Origin: Streptomyces sp. DSM 110735
GTDB lineage: Bacteria; Actinomycetota; Actinomycetes; Streptomycetales; Streptomycetaceae
Assembly: GCF_016482685.1 (NCBI RefSeq)
Contig: NZ_JACYHF010000018.1
Location: 62,001-126,000 of the forward strand
Direction of reading: 5' to 3'
DNA length: 64,000 nt
Both the position numbers and the translations under genes were made by a program. The notes below the pieces were generated by a model, which was not told the DNA's origin, made no database searches, and was given only the letters and a program-made list of their open reading frames with translations. The stretch's first letter is position 1. The number at the start of each line of letters is the position of its first letter. This document shows, piece by piece, positions 51,830-59,224 of this stretch.

Positions 51830-52609
51830 TCAGTCGTCGGCAGGGATCCGGTACTCGAAAACGAACTGGTCAGCGGCCATGAGGGTGTCGCACACCTCGA
51901 CGACGAGTCCTGCGGTCGTACGGGCTTCGCGGATTAGGTGGACTACGGGAGCCCCTGGGCTCAGCGCAAGCTCTGAGGACTCCGCCTTGGAGGCCGGCCG
52001 CGCTTGCAGTGTCTCGACGAACTCCGCGAACTCGTGGCCGTGGTCTTCGAGTCGGGCATAGATGCCACCACCGCCCGGGTTCTCGGCGAACAGTTCCGGG
52101 ATGTCCTTCACTACGTCCCAAGGCAGGTAGGACGTGGCGGACTCGACCGGAGTGCCGTTGCGGAAGTAGAGACGCCGACGGGCCAGCACCTGCGCGCCGA
52201 CAGGGACGCCCAGACGCTGGGCGGCGTCCTCGGGCGCGTCCATTGGGCCGATGTAGAGAACGCTGACCTTGGCGGTGGCGCCGGACTGTGCCGACTCGGC
52301 GAGGTAGGCCGCCTGCCCGCCCTGGCGGAGCGAGCGCCTGAAGCGGTCGGAGGACCGGTGCCGCACCGGAGGTCGACTCTTCACGATCGAGCCCTTGCCG
52401 TGCCGGGTCTCGACCAGCCCGCTGGCCCGCACCTCGACCATGGCCTTACGGATCGTCCCCCCAGAGACGCCGTAGCGCTCCACCAGCTCGGATTCACTCG
52501 GCACCATGTCACCGGGCTTGAGAATCCCCGCCCGGATCTGCTGCACGATCTCGTCAGCGATCTGCACGTACCGAGGCCCGGAACCGACCCCTCCAGCCGC
52601 AGTTCCCAT
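51830..52609 (-). CDS. KorSA-like GntR-family transcriptional repressor
   Basis: A 259-residue GntR/HutC regulator: winged helix at about 12-80 (YVQIADEIVQQIRAGILKPG, MVPSESELVERYGVSGGTIR, KAMVEVRASGLVETRHGKGS) and a UTRA ligand domain at about 95-255 (RRRLYFRNGTPVESATSYLP, VVHLIREARTTAGLVVEVCD, VFEYRIPADD). It corresponds to KorSA/Kor repressors of conjugative elements. Three copies of a TGTACATGAGT-like palindrome flank it, one before the tra operon and one on the divergent NUDIX start. The ATG at 52609 follows AAGGA. Confidence 0.93.
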   Translation of the reverse strand: MGTAAGGVGSGPRYVQIADEIVQQIRAGILKPGDMVPSESELVERYGVSGGTIRKAMVEVRASGLVETRHGKGSIVKSRPPVRHRSSDRFRRSLRQGGQAAYLAESAQSGATAKVSVLYIGPMDAPEDAAQRLGVPVGAQVLARRRLYFRNGTPVESATSYLPWDVVKDIPELFAENPGGGGIYARLEDHGHEFAEFVETLQARPASKAESSELALSPGAPVVHLIREARTTAGLVVEVCDTLMAADQFVFEYRIPADD

Positions 52610-52629
52610 AGTCCTTCTCTGCCTCCTAT

Positions 52630-52645
52630 GCTCCTTTACATGAGT
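52630..52645. promoter_or_regulatory. KorSA-type operator overlapping the NUDIX start
   Basis: GCTCCTTTACATGAGT matches the two sites at 51727-51778 in its right half; the ATG of the NUDIX gene (52640) lies inside it. Confidence 0.65.
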
Positions 52646-53092
52646 CAACCACAGGAAGCGAACCCGTCTCCCCTGCACTCCGTGTCCGTGGCCGGAGTGG
52701 TTGTGCGCGAGGACGGCCGCCTCCTGGCGATCCGCCGAGCCGACAACGGCGCCTGGCAACTCCCCGGCGGCATCCTCGAACTCGACGAGACCCCCGAGGC
52801 CGGCGTGGCCCGCGAGGTCCTGGAGGAGACAGGCATCCACGTCGAGGTGGACGAACTCACCGGCATCTACAAGAACTTGCCCCGCGGCATCGTGGCCCTG
52901 GTCTTCCGCTGCAAGCCGTCGGGCGGCATCGAGCGCACGTCTAGCGAGTCCACGGCTGTCTCCTGGCTCACGCCGGACGAGGTCAGCGAGCGGATGTCGG
53001 AGGTCTTCGCGGTCAGGCTGCTGGATGCCTTGGACGGCAACGGACCGCATGTGCGGAGCCATGACGGCAAACGCCTGATCCCAGCGGGATAA
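52640..53092 (+). CDS. NUDIX hydrolase of the AICE
   Basis: A 150-residue NUDIX protein. The Nudix box is GGILELDETPEAGVAREVLE plus ETGI (about residues 43-66), with the REVLEE core intact. The remainder is the standard alpha/beta/alpha fold (VSVAGVVVREDGRLLAIRRA at the N-terminus). It would cleave a nucleoside diphosphate derivative. NUDIX genes are frequent next to the Kor repressor in AICEs, with unknown purpose. No Shine-Dalgarno precedes the ATG at 52640, and the start codon is inside a GntR operator, so the message may be leaderless and repressed by KorSA. Confidence 0.92.
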   Translation: MSQPQEANPSPLHSVSVAGVVVREDGRLLAIRRADNGAWQLPGGILELDETPEAGVAREVLEETGIHVEVDELTGIYKNLPRGIVALVFRCKPSGGIERTSSESTAVSWLTPDEVSERMSEVFAVRLLDALDGNGPHVRSHDGKRLIPAG

Positions 53093-53243
53093 GACTTTCT
53101 CTACTTCATCAAGCCCCGGCTGCGCTGCGGGCGGCGCTCCTGCCTTCGGCCCGCTCTGCCCGCGCTGCGCCGACGCGCGCCCTGGTGTGGGTTGGCTGGC
53201 GGCATGAGGTCAGGACACGTCGTGGCTGGGGCGGTCGGCTCCA

Positions 53244-53388
53244 CGGCTTTAGGCAGCCACTTTGGGGGGAGCCTCGAAGAGCATGGCCCCAACGTCGTGC
53301 TTTAACGGCAGGTCCACAGACAGCCCGACGCGCCGGAAGCTTACGGGGCCATGATCACTCCCCCCAAAGCAGCTCCAGCCCAAAGCCG
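53244..53388. other. Large nested inverted repeat, probable structured locus
   Basis: Three pairs of arms are nested. CGGCTTT (53244-53250) pairs with AAAGCCG (53382-53388), TTTGGGGGGAG (53261-53271) with CTCCCCCCAAA (53358-53368), and CATGGCCCC (53282-53290) with GGGGCCATG (53345-53353). About 54 bp lie in the loop. It could be a transfer origin (clt), a single-strand replication origin or a structured RNA. No gene is present. Confidence 0.6.
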
Positions 53389-53712
53389 CTCCACCGACCG
53401 TTGTCAGCGTAGGGGTATACCCTCAAAAGTTTGACGCCACCTCAGCCTCGAACAACTCCTGAAAACACTACATGTTGTGTCTCTACGTGCGAGTAACACA
53501 ACTTATGGGGCCCTTGCTTGCAGAGCGTCTCATGGGGTGCTCTACTGATGGACGTTCGAAACCAAAGCAGGCCCCAGCCTGGGGGCTTCGACTTGAGGTC
53601 GAACCGCCCAGCATGGGGCCTAGTGCGTTGGTCGCGCCCTGGGACCCTACAACGAGCCATGGAGTTCTCCAACCCCGTGACACACCCGGGTGGTTCGCCT
53701 CAGAACTGAGGT
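53389..53712. other. Noncoding structured region upstream of the Cas2-like gene
   Basis: No convincing gene. Short inverted repeats include TTCGAC (53587-53592) with GTCGAA (53598-53603), and CCTCAG with CTGAGG (about 53698-53711). The last hairpin covers the GAGGTG ribosome binding site of the next gene. GC is lower than elsewhere around 53400-53500. Confidence 0.45.
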
Positions 53713-53722
53713 GATGATCAAC

Positions 53723-53995
53723 ATGGCTGCATTGATGATCGGGTACGACCTGAACAGCCCCGGACAGAACTACGCGGCCTTGATCGAGGAGATCAAGGCG
53801 CTGGGATCGTGGTGCCACCCGCTGGAGTCCACGTGGGTGGTGAAGACCACGAAGAGCGTGTCCCAGGTTCGCGACACCCTCAAGAGCTACGTCGACGAGA
53901 ACGACGAACTCCTCGTACTGGACGTCACCGGCACCCCGTGGGCGAGCTACAACCTTGACCAGCGCGTCGCTGAGTGGCTCAGGGCGAACCTGTAA
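53723..53995 (+). CDS. SinR-family protein with Cas2-like fold
   Basis: A 90-residue protein, MAALMIGYDLNSPGQNYAAL, IEEIKALGSWCHPLESTWVV, KTTKSVSQVRDTLKSYVDEN, DELLVLDVTGTPWASYN, ending AEWLRANL. The first strand with the conserved YDL and the small ferredoxin-like alternation of strands and helices match the SinR-like family, related to Cas2 and VapD endoribonucleases. Asp9 is in the position of the Cas2 metal-binding aspartate. No CRISPR array or other cas gene is nearby. The ATG at 53723 has GAGGTGAT 8 bases upstream. Confidence 0.78.
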   Translation: MAALMIGYDLNSPGQNYAALIEEIKALGSWCHPLESTWVVKTTKSVSQVRDTLKSYVDENDELLVLDVTGTPWASYNLDQRVAEWLRANL

Positions 53996-54191
53996 CGCTC
54001 GCCGAGCCGCACCCTCGTGCGCCCGATGGGGCAGTGACCAGCGGGCGCACTTACGGGGACCGTCAGACCAGCATGAGCAACACGCCGGCCAATGAGCCAC
54101 CAGATCAGTCGAGATCCGGTTACGCGACCTGCCGTCCGAGTAAACCGCCGGACACACTTTCCCTTGAGGAGATGTCCCTGAGTAGGCAGCT

Positions 54192-55502
54192 ATGAGCAAC
54201 ACTTCCTTGTGGAGCAAGGTTGACCTTGCGGTCCGAAACGAAACCGCATCAAGCACTGAAGAAGGGTCAAGCAGCGCTTCTGGTGCGGCAAGCAAGCCAT
54301 GGCCGAAATGGAAAGTGTGGACCCTCAACGTTCTCGGCTTCCTGCTCTGGACATACATAACAGTAAAACTGTTCGTTTTCGATCTAGACTCGTACCTCAT
54401 TGACGAATACGCCCCGTGGGCGCAATTTGCGCTTGACTACAAGTTCTTTATCATGGGTGGAATCTTCATCATCACGCTCCTCTTCTCGAAGGGGCGACGC
54501 CTGGCGTATCTCTACATCATCTTCTTCCCTCTGGTTATAATTCTTTGGAAAATTCCAAAATGGCTCTATAAGTTCAGGAGCTGGATCGCGGTCTTTGTTG
54601 TTCTGAACGCTACTACCACATTTGTCCGCCACTTCAAGTTCAACGCCGCCACTCGCTTCCTGGCTTTGCTCGCGCTCATCCTGATTGGCGTGTCGGAAAA
54701 TGACGTCGCCATGGCCCTCTCGGCTGCCTACCTGGGGATCTACTTCGTCGTATTGATGGTTAGAACAATGTGGTTCGCCATCAAGCCGTCACATTTTCTC
54801 AGAGGGCAGCAGAAGCTAGTTGAGAGTCTCTCCGAAGGATCGTTCACTGTGCATCTGATCGGGGTGAACACGGACCTGCGCGACGACAGTGTGCAGAGGT
54901 TCAACGCTAGCCAGCTCTCTACCTTTATTGCCAATCTCAGCAATGCAGTACTCATGAGCAAGGGAGTCTACTTCTGGGCGTATCAGCTCGAGAAGTACCG
55001 AACCAGTGCTGCCGCCTTGATCGTGAGCACCTTCTCATACGCCTCTCTTTACCTGCAAGGCATCATGGCCTTCACTGCCATCAATTACACAATCCTCCAA
55101 ATTGATCCCGCCGCTTTCGAGTACAAGGGTAGTCCCTCGATCCCTCAAATCGCCTACTACTCGCTATTCACGGGCGCAGGTTCTTTCCTGACTCCCGTCT
55201 CAACAATCGCAACCATCGTTAAGCTCGCCATCAACATCATCGGTCCGCTTTTCTTGGCAGCCCTAGTGACCCAATTCGTCATTAGCAGGCGCCAGGTGGA
55301 GCAGGACGCGGCCGCAACCGAGGCGGTTGAAGGCATCAAGAAGGCGGGCGCGGAACTCGAAATTCGATTCCGGGAAGAGTATGATATTTCAACGGAAGAA
55401 GCCATTGAATGGCTGAGCCAACTCGGCGAGAGTTTCGCCCTAAAGGCGATTAGCTCTATGCTTGGCAAACTTCCGCCAGACTATGGGAGTGGTTCCGTCT
55501 GA
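54192..55502 (+). CDS. Polytopic membrane protein of foreign composition
   Basis: A 436-residue protein with at least five transmembrane helices: about 42-62 (WTLNVLGFLLWTYITVKLFV), 83-100 (FFIMGGIFIITLLF), 108-125 (LYIIFFPLVIILW), 135-205 (two to three), 250-300 and 350-375 (LAINIIGPLFLAALVTQFVI). A C-terminal charged helical part follows. Codon third positions are far less G/C-biased than in neighbouring genes, so it is recently acquired. No domain is recognised. It follows the Cas2-like gene on the same strand by about 200 bp. A membrane effector of a defence or exclusion system is one hypothesis; there is no direct evidence. Confidence 0.82.
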   Translation: MSNTSLWSKVDLAVRNETASSTEEGSSSASGAASKPWPKWKVWTLNVLGFLLWTYITVKLFVFDLDSYLIDEYAPWAQFALDYKFFIMGGIFIITLLFSKGRRLAYLYIIFFPLVIILWKIPKWLYKFRSWIAVFVVLNATTTFVRHFKFNAATRFLALLALILIGVSENDVAMALSAAYLGIYFVVLMVRTMWFAIKPSHFLRGQQKLVESLSEGSFTVHLIGVNTDLRDDSVQRFNASQLSTFIANLSNAVLMSKGVYFWAYQLEKYRTSAAALIVSTFSYASLYLQGIMAFTAINYTILQIDPAAFEYKGSPSIPQIAYYSLFTGAGSFLTPVSTIATIVKLAINIIGPLFLAALVTQFVISRRQVEQDAAATEAVEGIKKAGAELEIRFREEYDISTEEAIEWLSQLGESFALKAISSMLGKLPPDYGSGSV

Positions 55503-55536
55503 GTGGACCCGGCTCAGCCAGGCCTGCAACTGCCGC

Positions 55537-55555
55537 TGTCGAATGCGTGTCGAAG
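55537..55555. repeat. Arm-type repeat in mid-element
   Basis: TGTCGAATGCGTGTCGAAG, differing by one base from the copy near attL and by one from the copy near attR. An internal copy is unexpected in a single element. Confidence 0.65.
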
Positions 55556-55817
55556 TCGGAGGCCCCCGATGTCTACCCTGGGCTGCGCCGCAGGTCGGAG
55601 GACTGTTGCTCTAGAAGCATCAGGCTCCACTAGCAATGGATGAGTACGTGACGCCTACGGGCCCTCAGGCGCCGGTCGAGTGGCAGGCGGATGACGAGTG
55701 ATCGCTCCTGGGCCGTTGCGCGTGCAAGGGCTGCCGAGGCCGACCACAGGCGACCGACACTGACAGGCGAGTCATCGCTGCCGGTCGGCGGAACCCTAGG
55801 CCAAGGCGCCCGGCCCA

Positions 55818-55866
55818 GACGAGTTTCCGCACAAGGGTGGCCGTACCGGCAAAATGGGGGCATTTC
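55818..55866 (+). repeat. Extragenic sequence shared with 37421-37470
   Basis: Reads ACGAGTTTCCGCACAAG, then TGGCCGTACCGGCAAAATGG; about four bases in five are shared with the minus strand upstream of ettA. Confidence 0.65.
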
Positions 55867-55939
55867 TTGCCGTCGGATTGGTCGAGCGCTTATGCCGAGA
55901 AGGGACCCGGCATGAGCTCGCGTTCAGTAAGGTCCCGGC

Positions 55940-56248
55940 ATGGGGCAGCATGTAGAGCTCATCAACGGCCAGCAGATCCGTACTCAGCAGATCCTCTATG
56001 GCAGTGATGCCGAGATTGCTGCTGCCGGCATCGGTACACGCGACACGATCGCTATGGACTTCTACCGCATCCCGAACATGGACCATGCTCCGTCCTGCGA
56101 CGTACAGGGATGCAACGAAGTGCCGGAGTACCGGGTGACCAAGCGTCTGGGACTCTTCAAGCGACCCAAGCAATACTTCGGCTGTTCCGAGCATCTGGAC
56201 ACGTGCCGCGCAGCCATGGCCTTCGGACACAGCGGCGACCCTGCTTAG
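55940..56248 (+). CDS. Hypothetical Cys-rich AICE protein
   Basis: A 102-residue protein, MGQHVELINGQQIRTQQILY, then IGTRDTIAMDFYRIPNMDHA, CDVQGCNEVPEYRVTKRLG and YFGCSEHLDTCRAAM. Cys/His pairs CxxxxC and CxxHxxxC suggest one zinc site in the C-terminal half. I do not recognise a family. The ATG at 55940 follows AAGG; no stronger start exists. Flanking regions are noncoding. It could regulate the neighbouring cargo, but nothing shows this. Confidence 0.65.
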   Translation: MGQHVELINGQQIRTQQILYGSDAEIAAAGIGTRDTIAMDFYRIPNMDHAPSCDVQGCNEVPEYRVTKRLGLFKRPKQYFGCSEHLDTCRAAMAFGHSGDPA

Positions 56249-56876
56249 CAGCGCTCTAACGAGCTAAGGCTGAGTGTCTAACTGCGTGACAACGGCGACA
56301 TACAGCGGCGAACACCTGTGGATGTCTGCGGACCGTACCAGCAGGTGAGAGGTGCACCACTCCAAGGCCCAGCGCTCATCCAAGTTGCTTCGGGACGAAG
56401 AGGTCATCACGCGATGTGTCACGTACCCGCTTTTGTAGTAGCGGCTTGTGCGGTTCGACGGTCGACAGCGTGGTCCAGGCCGGCGGGGGCACAGCGAGGG
56501 ACACGCGTGCCTGCACCCGCGGCTGACCCATCGTCGTGGCTGACTGTCGTCGGCTGAGGTTCAGACTGGGCGCATTGAGGGTGCTGGCCGTCAGCCGAGC
56601 GGTCTGAAACTGGGTCGTCTCTGGGCCGTCCGAGGTCGCTCAACAGCAGCCAATGACGACCAACGACGACCACCAGGCGCACGAGCCCACCGCTCCTGAG
56701 CAGGGAAACCCAGGTCTACAAGATCCCCGACAAGACCCAGGGCAAGGAGACACCTCTTGCCTTACCCATTGAGACTCCTCCGACTTCACGTCTCCGTACC
56801 CCGTCAGGCCGACTCTCAATGCCATAACGGAAATCAGCCGCAGGCGCAATCGTCTATCTCCACCCCTCCTACTCGG
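56249..56876. other. Intergenic region, no supported gene
   Basis: About 630 bp between convergent genes. Open frames on both strands here (for example 56318-56557 plus) lack binding sites, family resemblance and third-position bias. I see no strong terminator either. Confidence 0.5.
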
Positions 56877-57821
56877 TTATTCCATCCTTGAGAAGATCTC
56901 GGAGACGGGCAGATAGCAATGACCAGTCTGGCTGGCGTGCTTCCTTTTGTGAGTCAGCAGGTCGTTCAGGCGGATACGTTGGTCCAGTACAGCCATGAAG
57001 TCGCCACCATCCATCGTGATGAACGGCGTACTAAGGCTGTAGATCGCCAGGGCATCGGAGGTGAAGCCACTCATGCTGACGTACAAACCGAGGGTGTTCT
57101 TGCCCTTGCGTTCGATGTTGGATCTAAAGACGTCCAGCTCCCGTCGACCGATGCGCTCCTTCCACCACTTGGCCTCAAGAACGTAGTAGTCAGTGTCGAA
57201 GGAGAAGGCGCCATCGATCTGCTCGTACTCCATGATGTAGGCCGCCCGCGGCTCCAAGTCGTACAAGGCGAACAGCTCGTTGATGAAGCCCTCGAAGTCC
57301 GTCCCTCGCTGGTGCTTGTCGGTCGCCGCGTGCATCACGATGAACCGTTGCTTCAGATCGTCATGGGCTTGGGCGAAGACTCGGCTGTCCTGGTCCCTCT
57401 TCGCACTCTCAGCTATGGCCGCCGCGTGCTCCTCGTGTTCCTTGATGATGTCCTGCTGCTTGCGAGTCCAGCGCCGCAGTTCCGCCACGGCCGCCGTGGC
57501 CTTGGCCACCATGACGTCACCATCGACCTGTCGTTCGAGGTTAGGAAACCGGTCCATGGCGGCGATGTCGAGCATGAGCGCCACGGTCACGTCCAGGTAC
57601 CGGGTCTCATTGGCCCGCAGCAGTTTGACCAACTGGCCGGAGACTTCGCGCTTGGTGGCCTGAAAATTGAGCTGCGGCAGGAGCTCGCTGTGGTCCTTCA
57701 GTATCCCTCGGACGTACAGCTCAAAGGGATCTTTGTTCCAGTAGATCAACCAGAGCGCGTCGGCTAGTGCGTTGTACGCGCTGGGATTGATCGTCTTCTT
57801 GCGGGCATCAGGCTGCTGCAC
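56877..57821 (-). CDS. Mrr-like restriction endonuclease-fold protein
   Basis: A 314-residue protein. The N-terminal half (1-150) is helical, with a coiled coil (AELRRWTRKQQDIIKEHEEH). The C-terminal half has the restriction-endonuclease fold of Mrr type: HQRGTDFEGFINELFALYDL, EQIDGAFSFDTDYYVLEAKW, with the D...ExK signature (Asp in QIDGAF; Glu216-Ala-Lys218), then RRELDVFRSNIERKG and TLGLYVSMSGFTSDAL. It would cut DNA, possibly modified or foreign. The GTG at 57821 has AGGAGG six bases upstream; the frame extends to 57839. No methyltransferase is nearby. Confidence 0.88.
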   Translation of the reverse strand: MQQPDARKKTINPSAYNALADALWLIYWNKDPFELYVRGILKDHSELLPQLNFQATKREVSGQLVKLLRANETRYLDVTVALMLDIAAMDRFPNLERQVDGDVMVAKATAAVAELRRWTRKQQDIIKEHEEHAAAIAESAKRDQDSRVFAQAHDDLKQRFIVMHAATDKHQRGTDFEGFINELFALYDLEPRAAYIMEYEQIDGAFSFDTDYYVLEAKWWKERIGRRELDVFRSNIERKGKNTLGLYVSMSGFTSDALAIYSLSTPFITMDGGDFMAVLDQRIRLNDLLTHKRKHASQTGHCYLPVSEIFSRME

Positions 57822-58022
57822 CTGCCCCCTCCTCCACACGCACTGTCACCGACCTATCACGGTACCGCGCGATCAGTCGATGACCAGCCTGTACGACAAG
57901 GCTTGATCCAACAGGTCGTGATGACCCGTCATTCAGCAGACGTCGGCTGGCCGGTGACGCAAGTGGACGGCGAGTGACAGAGGCGGCTTGTCCTGACTGT
58001 CATTGAGACGGGCCGACGAGCC

Positions 58023-58568
58023 TCAGGCCCGGAAGTGGGCCGCCACGTCGTCGAGCATGTCCAGGTAGTCGCCCGCACCAACAGTGCCCCCAGCCGCCTT
58101 GGAGCCGTGCAATGCCGATGTTAGGACAATGCCGCGCAACCCTGCTGGCTGCCTCGGCTCCGCGTTCTGAAGGTGCCAACGATTGCCGTGCGCACAGGCG
58201 TTGCGGAAGTGCCTTACGAACTGAAGCAACGGGCTTGTCCTGTCGCTCAGCCCCGCGCGCTGGATGGTATCGCCCAGGCGGGCTGCACCATGCATCGTCG
58301 CGAAGTTCAGCAGATCCTCACCGAGTCCAGCACCCGCAGTTGAGCTGACCTTGGCAAAGATGTCTGTCAGCCGCTCCGCAGAGTGCGGCGTACCGTCATT
58401 GCGGTAGATGACCAGCGGTGAGTCTGCGGTTTGCTCGTACAGGTCGCGGTAGATGGCCATGAGCGGCTGACGGGGGTCAGCTAGCGGAAGTATGGCCAGG
58501 CTGAGACCGCAGAACCCAATCTTGAGTTCGTCAGCCAGCTGCGCGATGCGTTCCACCTCGATACCCAT
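58023..58568 (-). CDS. HEPN-like protein, candidate RNase partner of the nuclease
   Basis: A 181-residue helical protein, MGIEVERIAQLADELKIGFC, ending GAGDYLDMLDDVAAHF. The C-terminal half contains LLQFVRHFRNACAHGNRWHL with Arg122-Asn123 and His127, the Rx4H motif of HEPN ribonucleases and HEPN-related proteins. HEPN proteins are common in toxin-antitoxin and abortive-infection systems. It lies 201 bp upstream of the Mrr-like nuclease on the same strand. The ATG at 58568 has no strong binding site. HEPN membership rests on this motif and helical content only. Confidence 0.65.
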   Translation of the reverse strand: MGIEVERIAQLADELKIGFCGLSLAILPLADPRQPLMAIYRDLYEQTADSPLVIYRNDGTPHSAERLTDIFAKVSSTAGAGLGEDLLNFATMHGAARLGDTIQRAGLSDRTSPLLQFVRHFRNACAHGNRWHLQNAEPRQPAGLRGIVLTSALHGSKAAGGTVGAGDYLDMLDDVAAHFRA

Positions 58569-58942
58569 GGCCCGGAATGTTAGGGCTCCCCTGCCCAGTC
58601 ACCACTTGGCGACCCCGACCACCCGTGCTGCCTGGACCTGTCCCGAGCTCCAGCACCCGAAAATCGACCCTGCCCGCCTCAGCTGCTCCGAGACGAAGAG
58701 ATCATGAGCTATGGTCGCCGTCCCTACACCAGTTCGGTCACTGCCCCGTGCAGGTAAGCGTCCTTCTCGCAAGAACTGGAGTCTTCGGCTAGTTCCGAGG
58801 GAGAGAGAGGCAAGGCTCTACTTCCTCGCCGGAAGAGAAGAGCGGAACCCAACAGAGTGGCTGGGTTCCGGTTCCCACGTGGAAGCGTCTTCCTCGTCAA
58901 GGACCGCTTCGTAGCACGTCTTCAGAGTCCCAGTGGTTCGCC
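58569..58942. other. Intergenic region with a hairpin
   Basis: No supported gene. GGAACCCA (58844-58851) and TGGGTTCC (58862-58869) form a perfect 8-bp stem, a possible terminator of the leftward operon ending at 58943. Confidence 0.5.
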
Positions 58943-59224
58943 CTATGTCGGAAAGTAGTTTCGGTTGATTGCGACTCGAAGGACATCGCGCAGTGCGCCG
59001 GTCAGCTCCCGCGCCAGGCTGTGGAGCTCGTCCGGTTCCGCGTCTGCGTCGTCGAGAGTGTCCTGTGCCTGTTCCAGGATCTCAGCCGCACAGCCGAGTT
59101 GGACCGACTCGATGTTGTCCGCCAAGCGGGAGATGTAACCGCTTCCGTCGTCGGTGCTCAGGTAGCAGGGCTTGCCTTCCGGACCCACCCAAGGAAGAAG
59201 CCGGAGTTCGCTCGGGGCTGTCAT
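58943..59224 (-). CDS. Small acidic protein at the end of a coupled operon
   Basis: A 93-residue protein, MTAPSELRLLPWVGPEGKPC, YLSTDDGSGYISRLADNIES, VQLGCAAEILEQAQDTLDDA, ending VLRVAINRNYFPT. Mostly helical and acidic in the middle. It resembles small proteins encoded next to GntR genes in Streptomyces; function unknown. The ATG at 59224 overlaps the stop of the (frameshifted) GntR gene as ATGA, so its translation may now depend on ribosomes that no longer reach it in frame. Confidence 0.75.
   Translation of the reverse strand: MTAPSELRLLPWVGPEGKPCYLSTDDGSGYISRLADNIESVQLGCAAEILEQAQDTLDDADAEPDELHSLARELTGALRDVLRVAINRNYFPT

Larger units (their letters stand above)
55503..55939. other. Intergenic region with repeat copies
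   Basis: About 437 bp without a supported gene; a 21-codon frame from ATG 55636 is too short to judge. It holds the third arm-like repeat (55537-55555) and a copy of the extragenic sequence found upstream of ettA (55818-55866). Confidence 0.55.

Noticed and set aside
53518..53709. A 63-codon plus frame before the Cas2-like gene
   Set aside because: No ribosome binding site and overlapping inverted repeats; the DNA looks structural.
53723..53995. Cas2 of a CRISPR-Cas system
   Set aside because: No repeat-spacer array and no cas1 or other cas gene in the window; the protein fits stand-alone SinR-like relatives.
56318..56557. A 79-codon plus frame in the gap after 56248
   Set aside because: No binding site, low third-position bias and no recognisable motif.
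58711..58914. A 67-codon plus frame
   Set aside because: It crosses a hairpin that probably ends the convergent operon and shows no coding character.
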